51,455 nt of DNA from Chitinophagaceae bacterium (GCA_028288595.1 JAQBNK010000031.1:1-51455); one strand, 5' to 3'; positions 25,324 through 34,352 are shown, counted from the first letter of the stretch. Notes: generated by a model from the sequence alone, not told the origin. Translations and numbers: made by a program.

Positions 25324-26343
25324 TTAATGGTCAACATTATCTTTCATTGCATGTATTTGGTTCATTGTCCCCAGCACCATCACCTTCATTCCCCTTGAAA
25401 TTATTACATCGTCGGGGGGATTAATCACATAACGACCCTGTTCATCTTTAATTCCAATACAATTAACGCCTGTTTTTTTCCAATCCATGATTTCTCTCAA
25501 AGTCCTGTCTTTAATGGAATCAGGTAATGTTTCATAATCCACCGATTCTATATTAATGGAACCTCCCTCCTCACCGGAAAGAAAATCTATAAATTCAATT
25601 ACATCCGGCTTTGATACAAGATTGGCCATATGGGTTCCACCGATTTTATAGGGCATGATCACGTTATCAGCCCCTGCTTTTTTTAGCTTGGCAGCTGAAC
25701 TTTGAGTAGAGGCCCTGCTTATTACTTTTAAATGCGGGTTGAGTGATTTTGCAGAGAGTACGATATAGACATTGTCGGCATCATCAGGCAGGGTTGATAG
25801 TATAGCCCGGGCTCTTGTAATTCCTGCTTCCATTAGCACATCATCATTCGTTGCATCACCTTTCACAAACAAAAGTTTGGAATGGTGCTGCATCCAGCTA
25901 TCGAGCATTTCTTTTTGATTTTCAATTACAACAAAAGGTACATTTTGATTTTGCAGGATAGTGGCAGCCTGCTGGGCATTTCTGCCAAATCCGCAAAGCA
26001 CAACATGGTCATCCAACTGATCTATAGATTTCATAATTTTTTTCATTTTAAAATAAATACCCATTTCACCACTTACGATATATCGTGTGATGGTTGCAAG
26101 TGCAAATGCAAAAGTTGAAAAACTGGAAATAAGAAGTAAAATAGTAAAAACACGGCCGGCGTCACTCAAAGGCCTTATCTCGCTATATCCTGCCGTTGTA
26201 ATGGATATCACCGTCATGTATAATGCATCCAGGAAACGATAATGCTCTATTATCATGTAGCCGAGTACGCCAATTATCACGATGCATATGATAATGATAA
26301 GAGGCAGAAATATTCTGACGGTTTCTTTTTTTGAATAAGGCAT
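25324..26343 (-). CDS. Two-TM potassium channel with RCK (TrkA-N/TrkA-C) regulatory domains
   Basis: The start is placed at ATG 26343 (MPYSKKE); the TTG at 26379 is less likely. The 339-aa protein has two membrane helices flanking a pore loop, then a TrkA-N nucleotide-binding domain (VVLCGFGRNAQQAA, glycine-rich loop) and a TrkA-C ligand domain at the C-terminus. The pore loop reads ITTAGYSEIRP, so the selectivity filter TVGYG is changed to TAGYS. Filters of the TTAGFGE type occur in RCK channels, but the Ser in place of the last Gly is unusual and could change ion selectivity. It may open in response to a nucleotide or ion bound by the RCK part. Confidence 0.85.
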   Translation of the reverse strand: MPYSKKETVRIFLPLIIIICIVIIGVLGYMIIEHYRFLDALYMTVISITTAGYSEIRPLSDAGRVFTILLLISSFSTFAFALATITRYIVSGEMGIYFKMKKIMKSIDQLDDHVVLCGFGRNAQQAATILQNQNVPFVVIENQKEMLDSWMQHHSKLLFVKGDATNDDVLMEAGITRARAILSTLPDDADNVYIVLSAKSLNPHLKVISRASTQSSAAKLKKAGADNVIMPYKIGGTHMANLVSKPDVIEFIDFLSGEEGGSINIESVDYETLPDSIKDRTLREIMDWKKTGVNCIGIKDEQGRYVINPPDDVIISRGMKVMVLGTMNQIHAMKDNVDH

Positions 26344-26417
26344 TCCGTTAAAAATATAACATTTTAACCGGCACTGCAATCATCGTATTATACCGAACTA
26401 TTTTAAGAGGGAATACT

Positions 26418-27662
26418 TTACCCGGCCTGTCTTAATATTTCGGCTTGCACAATGTGTGCTTTTGGACGTAACCATCTGCAGCATATGGCAACAACCAAAC
26501 ATGTTACTCCAATAACAAACCATAATGTTGTAAATCCCCAGTGTTCAATAATCTGGCTACCTCCGGCAGGCGCGGCGATCTGTGCGATTGCCCACGCAAT
26601 GGTATATAACGCGGCATACTGCCCACGATTACTCTCCTGTGCCCGCGTGATCATAAAACTATTCATGAAAGGCATTGACAGCATTTCTCCTGCGGTAACA
26701 AAAAATACAACAAGTATGGCGGTCCATTTCCCCGCAGGCAATAAATTAACCAATGTAAATCCAATCCCCATAACAAATACTCCCCATTGAATATGCCTTA
26801 CTGGTTTATTCTTTTTCTCCAGGTAAAAAACAAGACTCATTTCTATGAACACTATCAACAAACCATTTAGCGCCATTAGAAAACCAATGAACTGTTCATT
26901 GATATGCCATGCTGTTTTATAAAATAAAGGTTGCAGAGAAAAAAGCTGGAAGAAACAAAAAGCAAAAAAAATAGTGAGTATTATAAAATAAACATAACCG
27001 CCATCTTTGTAAGGTGAAAGTCCTTTTATAACTTCTGTTTTTATATGCCGGCTGTGCATTTTTGCTTTTGGCAAAAGCTTTAGTAACATTATACCCGCTA
27101 TAATATTAGTGATACCGTCTACCCAGAATAATAAATGATAATTAAACGATGCAAAAAAGCCGCCCAGTGCTCCACCAAATGCCCAGCCAAGATTGATGGC
27201 GAGCCTGTTTAATGAATAAGACCTCGTTCTGTTTTCGGGCACGCTGTAATACGCAATGGCTGTTGAATTTGCCGGGCGAAACGATTCATTGCAAATACTT
27301 AAAATAAAAGTTCCGATACATAAACTTTGAAATGTCTGAAGATAACCGCAGATGATAAACATAATGCCACCACTAAACAAGGCATTTAATTGCACCGCAT
27401 AAAAGCCAAACTTGTCTGTAATTCTTCCTCCAATGAATGCGCCTGCTACTGCACCCAATCCAAACAAACCCATCACTATCCCCGCCTGCACAACACTAAA
27501 GTGCAATTGCTGGGTACAATAAATTGCCATGAAAGGAACCACCATAGTACCGCTCCTGTTCACGAGCATTACGAGAGACAGGTACCAGCTACTGGGTGAT
27601 AAACCGCGATAAGCCTGTGTATATAAATTGAGAATTGTTTTCAACCGTACAATGAATGTCAA
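26418..27662 (-). CDS. Major facilitator superfamily transporter
   Basis: The 414-aa protein has about 12 hydrophobic helices. The loop between helices 2 and 3 carries GGRITDKFGFYAVQ, the D-x-x-G-[RK] motif A of MFS drug/sugar transporters. N- and C-terminal halves are separated by a hydrophilic loop near KMHSRHIKTEVIKG. The substrate cannot be predicted. The start is uncertain: TTG at 27662 is used here, overlapping the divergent serine hydrolase frame, and a TTG at 27644 is an alternative. Confidence 0.8.
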   Translation of the reverse strand: MTFIVRLKTILNLYTQAYRGLSPSSWYLSLVMLVNRSGTMVVPFMAIYCTQQLHFSVVQAGIVMGLFGLGAVAGAFIGGRITDKFGFYAVQLNALFSGGIMFIICGYLQTFQSLCIGTFILSICNESFRPANSTAIAYYSVPENRTRSYSLNRLAINLGWAFGGALGGFFASFNYHLLFWVDGITNIIAGIMLLKLLPKAKMHSRHIKTEVIKGLSPYKDGGYVYFIILTIFFAFCFFQLFSLQPLFYKTAWHINEQFIGFLMALNGLLIVFIEMSLVFYLEKKNKPVRHIQWGVFVMGIGFTLVNLLPAGKWTAILVVFFVTAGEMLSMPFMNSFMITRAQESNRGQYAALYTIAWAIAQIAAPAGGSQIIEHWGFTTLWFVIGVTCLVVAICCRWLRPKAHIVQAEILRQAG

Positions 27663-27706
27663 GCAAGCTATTGAACATTTTGCTATCTTTCAAGCCAATA
27701 AAATGT

Positions 27707-29230
27707 ATGAGAAAAATTGCCGTTATCCTTGCAGGTTTTTTATTTTCGTTCTCTTCTTTTAGCCAGGCCCCTTCGTTTATTACCAGCCAGATAGATGACT
27801 ATATTAACCAGGGATTGAAAGACTGGAACATACCAGGTCTTGCTATTGCCATTGTAAAAGATGGAAGAGTGGTGATGATGAAAGGTTATGGTGTACGGGA
27901 TGTAAAAAGCCAGGCCCCGGTAGATGAGAATACATTATTCATGATTGCGAGTAACAGCAAATTATTCACCGGCACGGCACTATCACAATTAGATTATTAT
28001 AAAAAACTTTCCCTGGATGATAAGGTTAGTAAATACATGCCTGGCTACAGAGTATATGATTCAGCAGTGTCTAAATTAATTACGATCCGGGACCTGTTAT
28101 CGCATCGTCTCGGAACAAAAACTTTCCAGGGTGATTTTACTTTTTGGAATGCCAGTCTTAGCAGAGGTGAAATAATTGAAAAGATGCGGTTACTAAAACC
28201 CGTTAATCAATTCAGGCAAAACTTCGGCTATTGCAATAGTTGCTTTTTAACCGCTGGTGAAATAATACCTATCGTTACTGGAAAACCCTGGGAGGTGTAT
28301 ATATACGACAGCATAGTTATGCCTTTGGGTATGACGAATACTCATACACTTGGCTATGGTATGAGCCAGATGCCTAATGCTTCAAAACCATATACAACAC
28401 AGTTTACTGGCGAACTAAATGAATTGCCTTATGACCTGGTCGATAACCTCGCTCCTGCAGGAAGTATCCTTAGTTGCGTGAAGGATCTTTCTAAATGGCT
28501 GATGATGCAGCTTGATAGCGGTCGATATGAAGGAAAAAGAATTTTTCCCTGGTCAGTAATACAAAGAACAAGGGACATGAATACCGTGATCAGCAGCCGG
28601 AAATCAGGAAGCCAGCCTGTTCATTTTACGGGTTATGGTTTAGGCGTATTTGAGTCTGATTATAACGGCCGGCAAATATTTTATCATACAGGTGGAGCTG
28701 ATGGGTTTGTTACGAATACCTGTTTTGTTCCTGAAGAAAAATTAGGCATTACTATTCTTACTAATAATGATAACCAGAACTTTTTTGAAATTCTGCGATA
28801 TCAAATTTTGAATGCTTACCTGGGTATGCCTTATATAAATTTAAGTCAGCAGCAACTGCCTGGATTTAAAAATGAACTGCAGCAAACAGCAACCAATACA
28901 AAGAATATGCAGGCCAGGGTGAAAGGTAACAACCCTCCGCTATCTGCAACAGCGTATACAGGAGAATATTGGAACGATCTGTATGGCCGGCTGATCATCA
29001 CCAAACAACAGGGAAATGATCTGAAAATAGATTTTAAGGGTCACAATAACCTTACGGCGACATTACAATATATGGATAACAGTGAATGGCTGATAACCTT
29101 TAGTAACATAGCGTTTGGTATCTTTCCATTGAAGTTTAAAACAGATGGAAATAAAGTAAGCTCTGTTGATATTAAAGTGAATGATTTTCTTGAATATGAT
29201 CCCTACACATTTATAAAAAGAAATAAATAA
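27707..29230 (+). CDS. Secreted class C beta-lactamase-like serine hydrolase with a C-terminal DUF3471-like domain
   Basis: The start is placed at ATG 27707, where a clear signal peptide begins (MRKIAVILAGFLFSFSSFSQ); the earlier ATG at 27656 adds a non-signal segment. The 507-aa product has Ser82-x-x-Lys85 in IASNSKLF, the Tyr motif as YCN (175-177, usual form YSN or YAN) and HTG in FYHTGGADGF. These are the class C/D-alanyl-peptidase or esterase marks. A C-terminal beta domain follows (YTGEYWNDLYGRLII), as in Bacteroidota proteins annotated with DUF3471. Resistance should not be assumed; most such proteins are peptidases or esterases. The YCN variant adds a cysteine to the active site. Confidence 0.8.
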   Translation: MRKIAVILAGFLFSFSSFSQAPSFITSQIDDYINQGLKDWNIPGLAIAIVKDGRVVMMKGYGVRDVKSQAPVDENTLFMIASNSKLFTGTALSQLDYYKKLSLDDKVSKYMPGYRVYDSAVSKLITIRDLLSHRLGTKTFQGDFTFWNASLSRGEIIEKMRLLKPVNQFRQNFGYCNSCFLTAGEIIPIVTGKPWEVYIYDSIVMPLGMTNTHTLGYGMSQMPNASKPYTTQFTGELNELPYDLVDNLAPAGSILSCVKDLSKWLMMQLDSGRYEGKRIFPWSVIQRTRDMNTVISSRKSGSQPVHFTGYGLGVFESDYNGRQIFYHTGGADGFVTNTCFVPEEKLGITILTNNDNQNFFEILRYQILNAYLGMPYINLSQQQLPGFKNELQQTATNTKNMQARVKGNNPPLSATAYTGEYWNDLYGRLIITKQQGNDLKIDFKGHNNLTATLQYMDNSEWLITFSNIAFGIFPLKFKTDGNKVSSVDIKVNDFLEYDPYTFIKRNK

Positions 29231-29250
29231 AGATTATAGAAACACAATGC

Positions 29251-29931
29251 TCATTTAGAGCTTATATAATTTCTTTCTCCGAATAATAAACTTCCTATTC
29301 TAACCATTGTGCTTCCGCATTCAATTGCGATATGGTAATCGCCGCTCATACCCATACTTAAAATGTTGAATGAAGCATGAGAAACGCTTAATGAAGTTTT
29401 ATTAAACAGAGATTTTAAACGCTGGAATTCTTTCCGGAGCTGGTCCTTATTTTCAGTAAAAGATGCCATTCCCATTAAGCCCCTTACTTTAATATGTAAC
29501 ATCTGTTCAATTGCTAATTTATTGATCAGCTCCTGCAACTCTTCCTCGTTCAATCCAAACTTTGTTTCTTCCTCTGCAATATGAATCTGTAATAACACAT
29601 CGATAACGCGGTTATTCTTTTGTGCTTGTTTATTTACTTCTAACAGTAATTTATAACTATCGATGCCATGAATTAAGTGTACAAACGGCGCAATGTGTTT
29701 TACTTTATTCGATTGCAAATGCCCTATAAAGTGCCAGGAAATATCTTTTGGCAACGTATCATATTTATCGACCAGTTCCTGCACATAATTTTCGCCAAAA
29801 TCTCTTTGTCCCAATTCATACAAGGTCATAATATCTTCTGCAGGTTTTGTTTTAGAAACTGCGACAAGCCTGATATTATTTTCAGATAATTCCCTTTTAA
29901 TAGATTCGTATGCTTCTTTATTAACTGCCAT
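29251..29931 (-). CDS. YggS/PLPBP-family pyridoxal phosphate-binding protein
   Basis: PLPBP proteins bind pyridoxal 5'-phosphate and keep its free level and that of amino-acid pools in balance; they have no known enzyme reaction. The start is ATG 29931 (a GTG three codons earlier is less likely), giving 226 aa, near the family norm of 230. Landmarks are VAVSKTKPAEDI with the PLP lysine, FGENYVQEL, WHFIGHLQSNK, LMGMASFT and LSMGMSGDYHIAI, with G-S-T-M-VRIGSLLFG at the C-terminus. It is a single gene on the minus strand; the cell-division context often seen in other phyla is absent. Confidence 0.93.
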   Translation of the reverse strand: MAVNKEAYESIKRELSENNIRLVAVSKTKPAEDIMTLYELGQRDFGENYVQELVDKYDTLPKDISWHFIGHLQSNKVKHIAPFVHLIHGIDSYKLLLEVNKQAQKNNRVIDVLLQIHIAEEETKFGLNEEELQELINKLAIEQMLHIKVRGLMGMASFTENKDQLRKEFQRLKSLFNKTSLSVSHASFNILSMGMSGDYHIAIECGSTMVRIGSLLFGERNYISSK

Positions 29932-30006
29932 ATTATACACAAAAAGAAATGTGCAAACGAAGTTATCGTTTGCACATAATTATAAGTTGGAAATATTTCT
30001 TTACGA

Positions 30007-31161
30007 TTATTTCAAGATGCTTCTGCTAATCACGATCCGCTGTACTTCAGAAGTTCCTTCATATATCTGCGTAATTTTTGCATCACGCATTAAACGTTCT
30101 ACGTGGTATTCTTTTACAAATCCGTAGCCACCATGTATCTGCACGGCTTCAACAGCAGTCCACATCGCTGTTTCAGAAGCAAAAACTTTTGCCATAGATG
30201 AACTTACAGTGTAATCTTGTCCCTGGTCTTTATCCCACGCTGCTTTTAAACAAAGCAACCTGGCTGCTTCGATACGGGTAGCCATATCAGCCAGTTTAAA
30301 TTGTATTGCCTGGTGATGCATGATCTCTTTTCCGAAAGCTTTTCTTTCTTTAGAATATTTCAATGAAAGTTCATAAGCGCCGCTTGCGATCCCGAGCGCC
30401 TGGGAAGCAATACCAATTCTTCCCCCTGATAGGGTTCTCATAGCGAAAGTAAATCCAAAGCCATCCTCACCGATACGGTTCTCTTTCGGAACCTTTACAT
30501 CACTGAAAGAAATGCTGTGTGTATCACTTCCACGGATACCTAATTTATTTTCTTTTGCACCGACAGTTACACCGGCCCAGCTTTTCTCAACGATAAATGC
30601 GTTTATACCTTTGCTGCCTTTAGCGACATCGGTCTGTGCCATTACAAGATAGATAGAAGCGGTGCCACCATTAGTGATCCAATTCTTGGTTCCATTTAAA
30701 ACATAATGTTCTCCTTTGTCTTCGGCGATGGTCCGTTGCGAAGTGGCATCGCTTCCCGCTTCAGGTTCACTTAATAAAAATGCTCCTGTATATAGTTCTC
30801 CGTCTTTTTTTCCCTGTGCAAGTGGGGTAAGATATTTTTGTTTTTGTTCTTCAGTGCCATATGCCTCAAGACCCCAGCAAACTAGACTATTATTTACGCT
30901 CATGCACACACTAACACTGGCATCAATCTTAGAAATTTCCTCCATGGCCAATACATAACTGATGGTATCCATGCCAGCACCGCCATACTGTGGATTTACC
31001 ATCATTCCCATAAAGCCAAGCTCAGCCAGCTTCATTATTTGTTCTTTAGGAAACTTTTGATGTTCGTCTCTTTCAATTACGCCGGGCAGACACTCCGCAT
31101 GCGCAAAATCCCTGGCTGCTTTCTGAATCATTAAATGTTCTTCGCTGAATTGAAATTGCAT
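30007..31161 (-). CDS. Acyl-CoA dehydrogenase
   Basis: The 384-aa flavoprotein oxidizes acyl-CoA to enoyl-CoA at the alpha-beta bond and passes electrons to ETF. It has the expected alpha-beta-alpha layout: an N-terminal helical domain, the FAD/substrate loop LLSEPEAGSDATS, TNGGTASIYLVMA, and the C-terminal helical domain with the catalytic Glu in YEGTSEVQRIV (near residue 369). Length and spacing match short- and medium-chain or glutaryl-type members; the chain specificity cannot be read from sequence. A -7 box (31185-31192, minus strand) precedes it. Confidence 0.94.
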   Translation of the reverse strand: MQFQFSEEHLMIQKAARDFAHAECLPGVIERDEHQKFPKEQIMKLAELGFMGMMVNPQYGGAGMDTISYVLAMEEISKIDASVSVCMSVNNSLVCWGLEAYGTEEQKQKYLTPLAQGKKDGELYTGAFLLSEPEAGSDATSQRTIAEDKGEHYVLNGTKNWITNGGTASIYLVMAQTDVAKGSKGINAFIVEKSWAGVTVGAKENKLGIRGSDTHSISFSDVKVPKENRIGEDGFGFTFAMRTLSGGRIGIASQALGIASGAYELSLKYSKERKAFGKEIMHHQAIQFKLADMATRIEAARLLCLKAAWDKDQGQDYTVSSSMAKVFASETAMWTAVEAVQIHGGYGFVKEYHVERLMRDAKITQIYEGTSEVQRIVISRSILK

Positions 31162-31184
31162 ATAGCGATGGTCTTTTTGGACTG

Positions 31185-31192
31185 CAAAAATA
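31185..31192 (-). promoter_or_regulatory. -7 promoter box for the acyl-CoA dehydrogenase gene
   Basis: On the minus strand this reads TATTTTTG, matching TAnnTTTG, with a predicted leader of about 20 nt. Confidence 0.5.
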
Positions 31193-31297
31193 GGCTAACG
31201 ATTGTTAGTAGTGAAATCCCTTTGAAATAAATTTAAAATTGGATGTAACCCTGCCGGTGGCTCTTAAAACAAACTGAACATGACTTAAAATACTTTA

Positions 31298-31390
31298 ATG
31301 CATGATGACGTTATAAAGAAAGTGCGTTACTTGCACCATCAACTCTTACACAGCCCATCGTTTTATACATACCCCTTTTTGAATCCATAA
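31298..31390 (+). CDS. Candidate 30-codon ORF of uncertain status, followed by a terminator
   Basis: Between two minus-strand genes, ATG 31298 opens 30 codons beginning MHDDVIKKVRYLHHQ and ending YPFLNP on the plus strand, with a terminator 13 nt after the stop. It has no Shine-Dalgarno and no recognised relative. The terminator's direction, not the ORF itself, is the stronger evidence that something is transcribed here. It could equally be a non-coding RNA. Confidence 0.25.
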   Translation: MHDDVIKKVRYLHHQLLHSPSFYTYPFLNP

Positions 31391-31402
31391 ACCCAAAACA
31401 TT

Positions 31403-31430
31403 AACCATTGCTTTCTGCAATGGTTTTTTA
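31403..31430 (+). terminator. Plus-strand intrinsic terminator in a gap between minus-strand genes
   Basis: AACCATTGC (31403-31411) and GCAATGGTT (31417-31425) form a perfect 9-bp stem with a 5-nt loop, followed by six T on the plus strand. The reverse direction has a poor T-run, so it appears to end a plus-strand transcript. Confidence 0.75.
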
Positions 31431-31435
31431 TTTAT

Positions 31436-32506
31436 TTAGGCCGCAGCTCCTACTTTTCTCAGGTATGCAATATGAGATTTAACGGCTTGCCCCATTTTTC
31501 GGTATTCAACATATTGAACATTGCGCTCCTGGCAAATTTCTTTAATGATCTTACTGATAGCAGGATAATGCACATGTGATATTTTAGGAAACAGGTGATG
31601 TTCGATCTGAAAATTTAATCCACCTACTAACCAGGAGATTACTTTGTTACCGGTAGCGAAATTCGCAGTTGTCTTCAATTGATGAACAACCCACTCATCA
31701 TTCAACTTATTATTATCAGCATCCGGCATCGGAAAATGGGTGTGTTCCACAGTATGCGCTAACTGAAAAACAATACTAAGCACAAGGCCTGCTACCATAG
31801 TGAATGAAAGGAAGCCAATGACCCAAGATGAAACTCCTACATTATAAATTGGAACGGCAATGAACATAAAAAAGAACAGCAGTTTGAAGAACCATAAAGC
31901 CGTATGATCTTTCCAGTCCATCTTTTTCAAAGGCATTTCTCCAACCTTATTGCGGAAGTATTTTTTAAAATCAGAAAAGAATATCCAGTATAGGTAAAGC
32001 AAGGAATACACGGCCCAGAAATAAACATACTGGTATTTATGCATTTTATATGCTTTTTGAGAGCTCGCCATGCGTAAGAACGGGCGGGCATCCAGGTCAT
32101 CATCTATACCGTCGATATTAGTATAAGCATGATGAATAACATTATGTTTCATGTTCCACATAAAAGCATTTCCCCCAAGGAAATTCAATGAAAAAGCAGC
32201 GATTTTATTAATCACGGGGGAGTTACTAAAACTTCCGTGGGCGCCATCATGCATAACATTAAAACCAATGCAAGCCGTTAAGAAACCAAAAATTGAACAC
32301 TCAGTTATTGCCAGCCAAACTGCTGGTGTAAAAAACACTAAATGAATGTAAACGGCTGTCCATAAGCCAAACAGGATCAGGGCCTTGGTGAAAAGCTTGG
32401 CGTCGCCGGTAGTTGATTTGCCCGTTTTAGCGAAATATTCATTCACCTTGTTTTTAAGAACAACATGAAGCGGGTTTGAAACTGTAGAAAATTTAGGAGT
32501 AACCAT
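31436..32506 (-). CDS. Membrane fatty acid desaturase, front-end or linoleoyl-CoA type
   Basis: The 356-aa integral membrane di-iron enzyme inserts a double bond into an acyl chain. The three histidine boxes are complete: HDGAHG (86-91), HNVIHH (121-126) and QIEHHLFP (near 300). The QxxHH third box is typical of front-end desaturases such as delta-6/linoleoyl-CoA enzymes. Unlike many of those, no cytochrome b5 domain is fused at the N-terminus, so electrons must come from another protein. Four or more hydrophobic segments lie between the boxes. It is the next minus-strand gene after bshB1, 42 bp away. Confidence 0.9.
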   Translation of the reverse strand: MVTPKFSTVSNPLHVVLKNKVNEYFAKTGKSTTGDAKLFTKALILFGLWTAVYIHLVFFTPAVWLAITECSIFGFLTACIGFNVMHDGAHGSFSNSPVINKIAAFSLNFLGGNAFMWNMKHNVIHHAYTNIDGIDDDLDARPFLRMASSQKAYKMHKYQYVYFWAVYSLLYLYWIFFSDFKKYFRNKVGEMPLKKMDWKDHTALWFFKLLFFFMFIAVPIYNVGVSSWVIGFLSFTMVAGLVLSIVFQLAHTVEHTHFPMPDADNNKLNDEWVVHQLKTTANFATGNKVISWLVGGLNFQIEHHLFPKISHVHYPAISKIIKEICQERNVQYVEYRKMGQAVKSHIAYLRKVGAAA

Positions 32507-32548
32507 GATACAATAACTATTAAAAGTGTAATTAATTAAATGATGTTT

Positions 32549-33277
32549 TTAAGTAACCTGTTGGATAAATGCATCGAAACTGGAAAAGCCGATCGTTTTT
32601 TTGGTGATATATCCTTCAGCATATTTAACACCTACCCTTTTTCCCAGGCTCAAAGCCCGTGCCTTTACAGTCTCTAAAAATTCGGGGGATGAAATGTACG
32701 TTTCAGGTTCACCCAAGGTAGGATTATAAAACTGTGTTTTATAACACAAAACTGCCTCCATCTTCTTCTCGAAATAAGAAGAGATATCAAAAACAAAATC
32801 TGGTTTTAAAAACCGGTCCTGTATATAATGGAAAACATAAGCGGGCTGCCATGGTTTCTGAGCCTCATTATTTACCACTGTTTCTATTTTTACCAGACCA
32901 GACAGGAAAGCGGCATCGGCGACCAATTTAGCACTTCTGCCATGGTCAGGATGACGGTCCTCCGGTGCATTACATAAAATAATTTCAGGCTGATATTTTC
33001 TTATGGCAGTTATTACCTTCCTAAGATGTATTTCATCATTCTGAAAGAATCCGTCTGCCATTTCGAGGTTTTCTCTTATATCGACATTTAAAGAAGCAGC
33101 AGCGGCGGCGGCCTCCTGCTTACGGGTTTCTGCATTTCCGCGGGTTCCCAGCTCCCCCCTCGTCAGATCTACTATACCTACTTTCTTGCCCTGTTCTTTT
33201 AGCGCCAGGATGGTGCCGGCACATCCTAACTCAACGTCATCAGGGTGTACTCCAAAGGCAAGGATGTATAATTTCAT
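32549..33277 (-). CDS. bshB1: Bacillithiol biosynthesis deacetylase BshB1
   Basis: BshB1 removes the acetyl group from GlcNAc-malate in bacillithiol synthesis. It is found in Firmicutes and in many Bacteroidota. The 242-aa protein has the zinc site HPDD at 12-15 (GVHPDDVELGC), TRGELGTRG, and PEDRHPDHGRSA, as in the LmbE-like PIG-L family. The start is ATG 33277, supported by the -7 box at 33284-33291, which would lie inside the frame if the upstream TTG (33286) were used. No bshA or bshC lies in this window. Confidence 0.93.
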   Translation of the reverse strand: MKLYILAFGVHPDDVELGCAGTILALKEQGKKVGIVDLTRGELGTRGNAETRKQEAAAAAASLNVDIRENLEMADGFFQNDEIHLRKVITAIRKYQPEIILCNAPEDRHPDHGRSAKLVADAAFLSGLVKIETVVNNEAQKPWQPAYVFHYIQDRFLKPDFVFDISSYFEKKMEAVLCYKTQFYNPTLGEPETYISSPEFLETVKARALSLGKRVGVKYAEGYITKKTIGFSSFDAFIQQVT

Positions 33278-33283
33278 AAAGGG

Positions 33284-33291
33284 CAAAAATA
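33284..33291 (-). promoter_or_regulatory. -7 promoter box for bshB1
   Basis: On the minus strand this reads TATTTTTG, a TAnnTTTG match, giving a leader of only about 3 nt to the ATG at 33277. It fixes the start at 33277. Confidence 0.5.
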
Positions 33292-33359
33292 CAGAATTAT
33301 GAGCTAAGGCGTGTTAGTGCGGATGTTAGGTTTATGGTAATTAATCAAATGGCGTTTGC

Positions 33360-33977
33360 TCATCTTCGGCCATACATTTTTTCTACATCTTTTACTATAT
33401 ACTCCATTGCTTCATCGGCCCCCGAAGGATTATAATTTTGACGAAGATTACTTCCAAATACAAGTGCTACTGTTTGCCATACTGCTACTGTAAAACCACC
33501 CTTGTATTCATCAATTATTTCGTAGCAGTTATCACCAGTTTCCCTGTAAATAAGTTTCATTAATACTTTGCCCTGGTAAACCGAAAGATTCGTGAGCTTA
33601 TCAGCAAAATCCCGTTTTAATTCTTTCTCTCTGGAGTGAATAATTGCTTTGCGCTGTTTCTTGTCTTTAACATTCACTAACTGGGCATTTATCTCCTTCA
33701 TTACCCTGGAAGCCGTGATAGCATAAGGATACGTTACATAGACTGCATTGCGTAAACGCGTCCATTCTTTCCAGTACTTTTTCCATGCCTCGGTCATTTT
33801 TGCATGAACCGTCACAGGCTCAAGCCAGCCACCTGGAACCTTTTCCCCGTTCTCTTCAGTAAAAGAATAAACACGTATAGTATCATAAATACCATGCTCT
33901 TCCTGTTGTGAATTGGCATGCAGGTATATGAAGCTTGAAAGAAAAATTAAAATAAAAGTCTGGCAGAGGGTTTTCAT
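33360..33977 (-). CDS. DUF4294 protein, secreted, function unknown
   Basis: The 205-aa protein has an N-terminal signal (MKTLCQTFILIFLSSFIYLHANS) and matches DUF4294, a Bacteroidota family, by GGWLEPVTVHAKMTEAWKKY, LRNAVYVTYPYA and the ISRETGDN/YRETGDNCYEI-type segment before the C-terminus. The middle is charged and helical. The family has no assigned role. Codon use and base composition look like its neighbours. It stands alone between bshB1 and the tRNA promoter. Confidence 0.78.
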   Translation of the reverse strand: MKTLCQTFILIFLSSFIYLHANSQQEEHGIYDTIRVYSFTEENGEKVPGGWLEPVTVHAKMTEAWKKYWKEWTRLRNAVYVTYPYAITASRVMKEINAQLVNVKDKKQRKAIIHSREKELKRDFADKLTNLSVYQGKVLMKLIYRETGDNCYEIIDEYKGGFTVAVWQTVALVFGSNLRQNYNPSGADEAMEYIVKDVEKMYGRR

Positions 33978-34102
33978 GAGCGTTATAAAAGTAATTAATC
34001 CTGCAGATTGATTACAAATGAATGATAAAGTAACCCTTATAAAATTGTTATATTACCTATCAGAGCGGCTCTTACAAGAAAAACGCTTGAAAAAATATAA
34101 AA

Positions 34103-34136
34103 TTTTTGGAACCTTTTATGGTGCGGCCTATTTTTG
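34103..34136 (+). promoter_or_regulatory. Promoter of the tRNA-Gln gene
   Basis: TTTTTG (34103-34108), exactly 20 nt of spacer, then TATTTTTG (34129-34136). This is the best match in the window to the Bacteroidota -33 / -7 promoter, with a start near 34140. Confidence 0.8.
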
Positions 34137-34167
34137 CACTCCCAAAAAGTAATTTTTGGTAAAGGAT

Positions 34168-34238
34168 TGAGCTATGGTGTAACGGTAGCACTACTGATTT
34201 TGGTTCAGTTAGTTAAGGTTCGAATCCTTATAGCTCAA
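34168..34238 (+). tRNA. tRNA-Gln (anticodon TTG)
   Basis: The acceptor stem TGAGCTA pairs with TAGCTCA (34231-34237), with A238 as discriminator and no encoded CCA. The D arm has GTAACGGTAGC. The anticodon arm is ACTGA-TTTTGGT-TCAGT (34193-34209), anticodon TTG at 34200-34202, which reads CAA/CAG. The T arm has GGTTCGAATCC. No integrase or phage gene is attached to it. Confidence 0.95.
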
Positions 34239-34240
34239 CA

Positions 34241-34267
34241 AAGGGAAAGATGTGAATCTTTCCCTTT
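34241..34267 (+). terminator. Intrinsic terminator of tRNA-Gln
   Basis: AAGGGAAAGA (34241-34250) pairs perfectly with TCTTTCCCTT (34257-34266) and runs into T. Confidence 0.95.
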
Positions 34268-34352
34268 TTTTGTGTTGCCTCACTAACAACTCACACATTA
34301 AGCCGAATAAAAACAATTTCCTTTAGTTGTTTCATATCATCTTAGTTATTCA

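Noticed and set aside
27656-27706. A start at 27656 for the class C-like hydrolase
   Set aside because: The first 17 residues do not form a signal peptide; the ATG at 27707 opens a clear one.
34168-34267. tRNA-Gln as an integration site of a mobile element
   Set aside because: No integrase, no repeated 3' tRNA end and ordinary genes on both sides.
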